Assembly (NCBI GenBank): GCA_001824325.1
Contig: MHXC01000018.1
Coordinates: forward strand, 38,676-51,838
Reading direction: 5' to 3'
Origin: Parcubacteria group bacterium RIFCSPHIGHO2_01_FULL_47_10b
GTDB taxonomy: Bacteria > Patescibacteriota > Minisyncoccia > 2-01-FULL-47-10
DNA length: 13,163 bases
Of the stretch, positions 12,818 to 13,163 are shown piece by piece. The notes beneath the pieces were generated by a model. The model was given only the letters and a program-made list of their open reading frames with translations. It did no database searches and had not been told where the DNA came from. The translations under genes and the position numbers were made by a program. Every line of letters starts with the position of its first letter. Position 1 is the stretch's first letter.

Positions 12818-13163
12818 TTACACCTCCTGCTGTCCGAGTAGAGCAATCAGACTGTCAACGACCTGGTTTTTCGGGCATACTAGGTCGCAACCAGCAGTAA
12901 CAAGGGATGAGTAGCACGATTCAACTGCCGTTGTCCCGATAATATAGCCATCAAAGGACCCGCGTGCCTGTTTGATAAATTTCGTCGTTTCAGTGAGGTT
13001 TCCCGCAAACCCAGCGTCGATCACCACGGCTTTCATGCCAGGTAGAGAGAAAAGTCTTAGAGTACCTTCTTCTCGCTTACCAATAGCCAAGAGCTCGACT
13101 GTTCGAATCCGCTTACCCAGCTCCTTGAACCACTGCGTTGTCCAGTTTGCATCTCGGTCAAGC
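12818..13163 (-). CDS. Receiver-domain protein, 5' end outside the window
   Basis: The frame is open from the window edge to TAA at 12818-12820 (114 residues seen). The visible part starts LDRDANWTTQWFKELGKRIR, which parallels LDRWTEDILELRD in the other receiver protein, so the missing start should be only about 15-20 codons away. Phosphoacceptor Asp is in AVVIDAGFAGN, the Thr position in YIIGTTAVES, and Lys in LVCPKNQV, where the usual KP is KN. A shorter form starting at the in-frame TTG (13088-13090) would lose the first strand and helix and is unlikely. A stand-alone receiver seems likely because little sequence follows the fold. The gene ends in QQEV, whose codons contain the AGGAGG site of the next gene. 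Confidence 0.82.
   Translation of the reverse strand, partial: LDRDANWTTQWFKELGKRIRTVELLAIGKREEGTLRLFSLPGMKAVVIDAGFAGNLTETTKFIKQARGSFDGYIIGTTAVESCYSSLVTAGCDLVCPKNQVVDSLIALLGQQEV
12823..12828 (-). promoter_or_regulatory. Shine-Dalgarno AGGAGG of the Cys-rich gene, within the receiver 3' end
   Basis: AGGAGG lies 9 nt before the ATG at 12811-12813, inside the last codons of the upstream receiver gene, so translation of the two is probably coupled. It rules against the longer in-frame starts further upstream. Confidence 0.75.

Noticed and set aside
1-13163. CRISPR array, insertion sequence or direct-repeat attachment sites
   Set aside because: I saw no regularly spaced repeats, no transposase and no repeated copy of the tRNA 3' end; the ORF6N gene alone does not show a prophage.

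Overview
This window looks like a fragment of a small-genome bacterium, most plausibly a Candidate Phyla Radiation (Patescibacteria) member. That placement is inference from gene content, architecture and weak use of Shine-Dalgarno sites; no marker phylogeny could be run. TGA is used as a normal stop (rpsO, for example), so this is not a recoded-TGA lineage. Every gene I can support lies on the minus strand, so transcription runs from high to low coordinates.

The low-coordinate end (1-3768) is housekeeping RNA metabolism. In transcription order it holds a CCA-adding tRNA nucleotidyltransferase (cca), rpsO (ribosomal protein S15), a NYN/LabA-type nuclease-like protein, and the first 455 codons of pnp (polynucleotide phosphorylase), which runs off the window. 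rpsO and the NYN gene overlap by ATGA. The NYN gene sits inside the classic rpsO-pnp pair. The Cca protein has Asn in place of the first metal-binding Asp of its DxD motif.

The middle (3866-8865) is an accessory block: an OmpR-type response regulator, a roughly 300-nt spacer with three inverted repeats and a possible 37-codon ORF, a membrane histidine kinase, a 666-aa protein that looks like a two-part terpene cyclase/isoprenoid synthase (DxDD motif near the N-terminus, Asp-rich motifs in the C-terminal half), and an ORF6N-domain protein. The last three are overlapping or nearly abutting, suggesting one transcript and a signal-controlled isoprenoid product.

Next (8914-11878) comes a cysteine-rich envelope set: a small two-helix membrane protein, then, after a terminator, a DUF1573 protein with a CxC motif, a CcdA-like thiol-electron transporter with two CC motifs, and a membrane-anchored exported protein with CC, CxH and a GSCGI tail. 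Together they suggest extracytoplasmic thiol or metal chemistry.

A tRNA-Lys(CTT) without encoded CCA (11944-12014) separates this set from the last cluster (12046-13163): two stand-alone receiver-domain proteins, one cut by the window edge, flanking a small Cys-rich protein. A strong hairpin with a TACG loop closes the cluster and lies inside a possible 27-codon ORF.

Two styles of translation signal coexist. rpsO, cca, the response regulator and the 160-aa membrane protein have a sigma-70-like promoter whose -10 box ends only 7-9 nt before the ATG, implying leaderless or nearly leaderless mRNAs. The receiver cluster instead uses strong AGGAGG sites. The tRNA promoter also places its predicted start at the mature tRNA 5' end.
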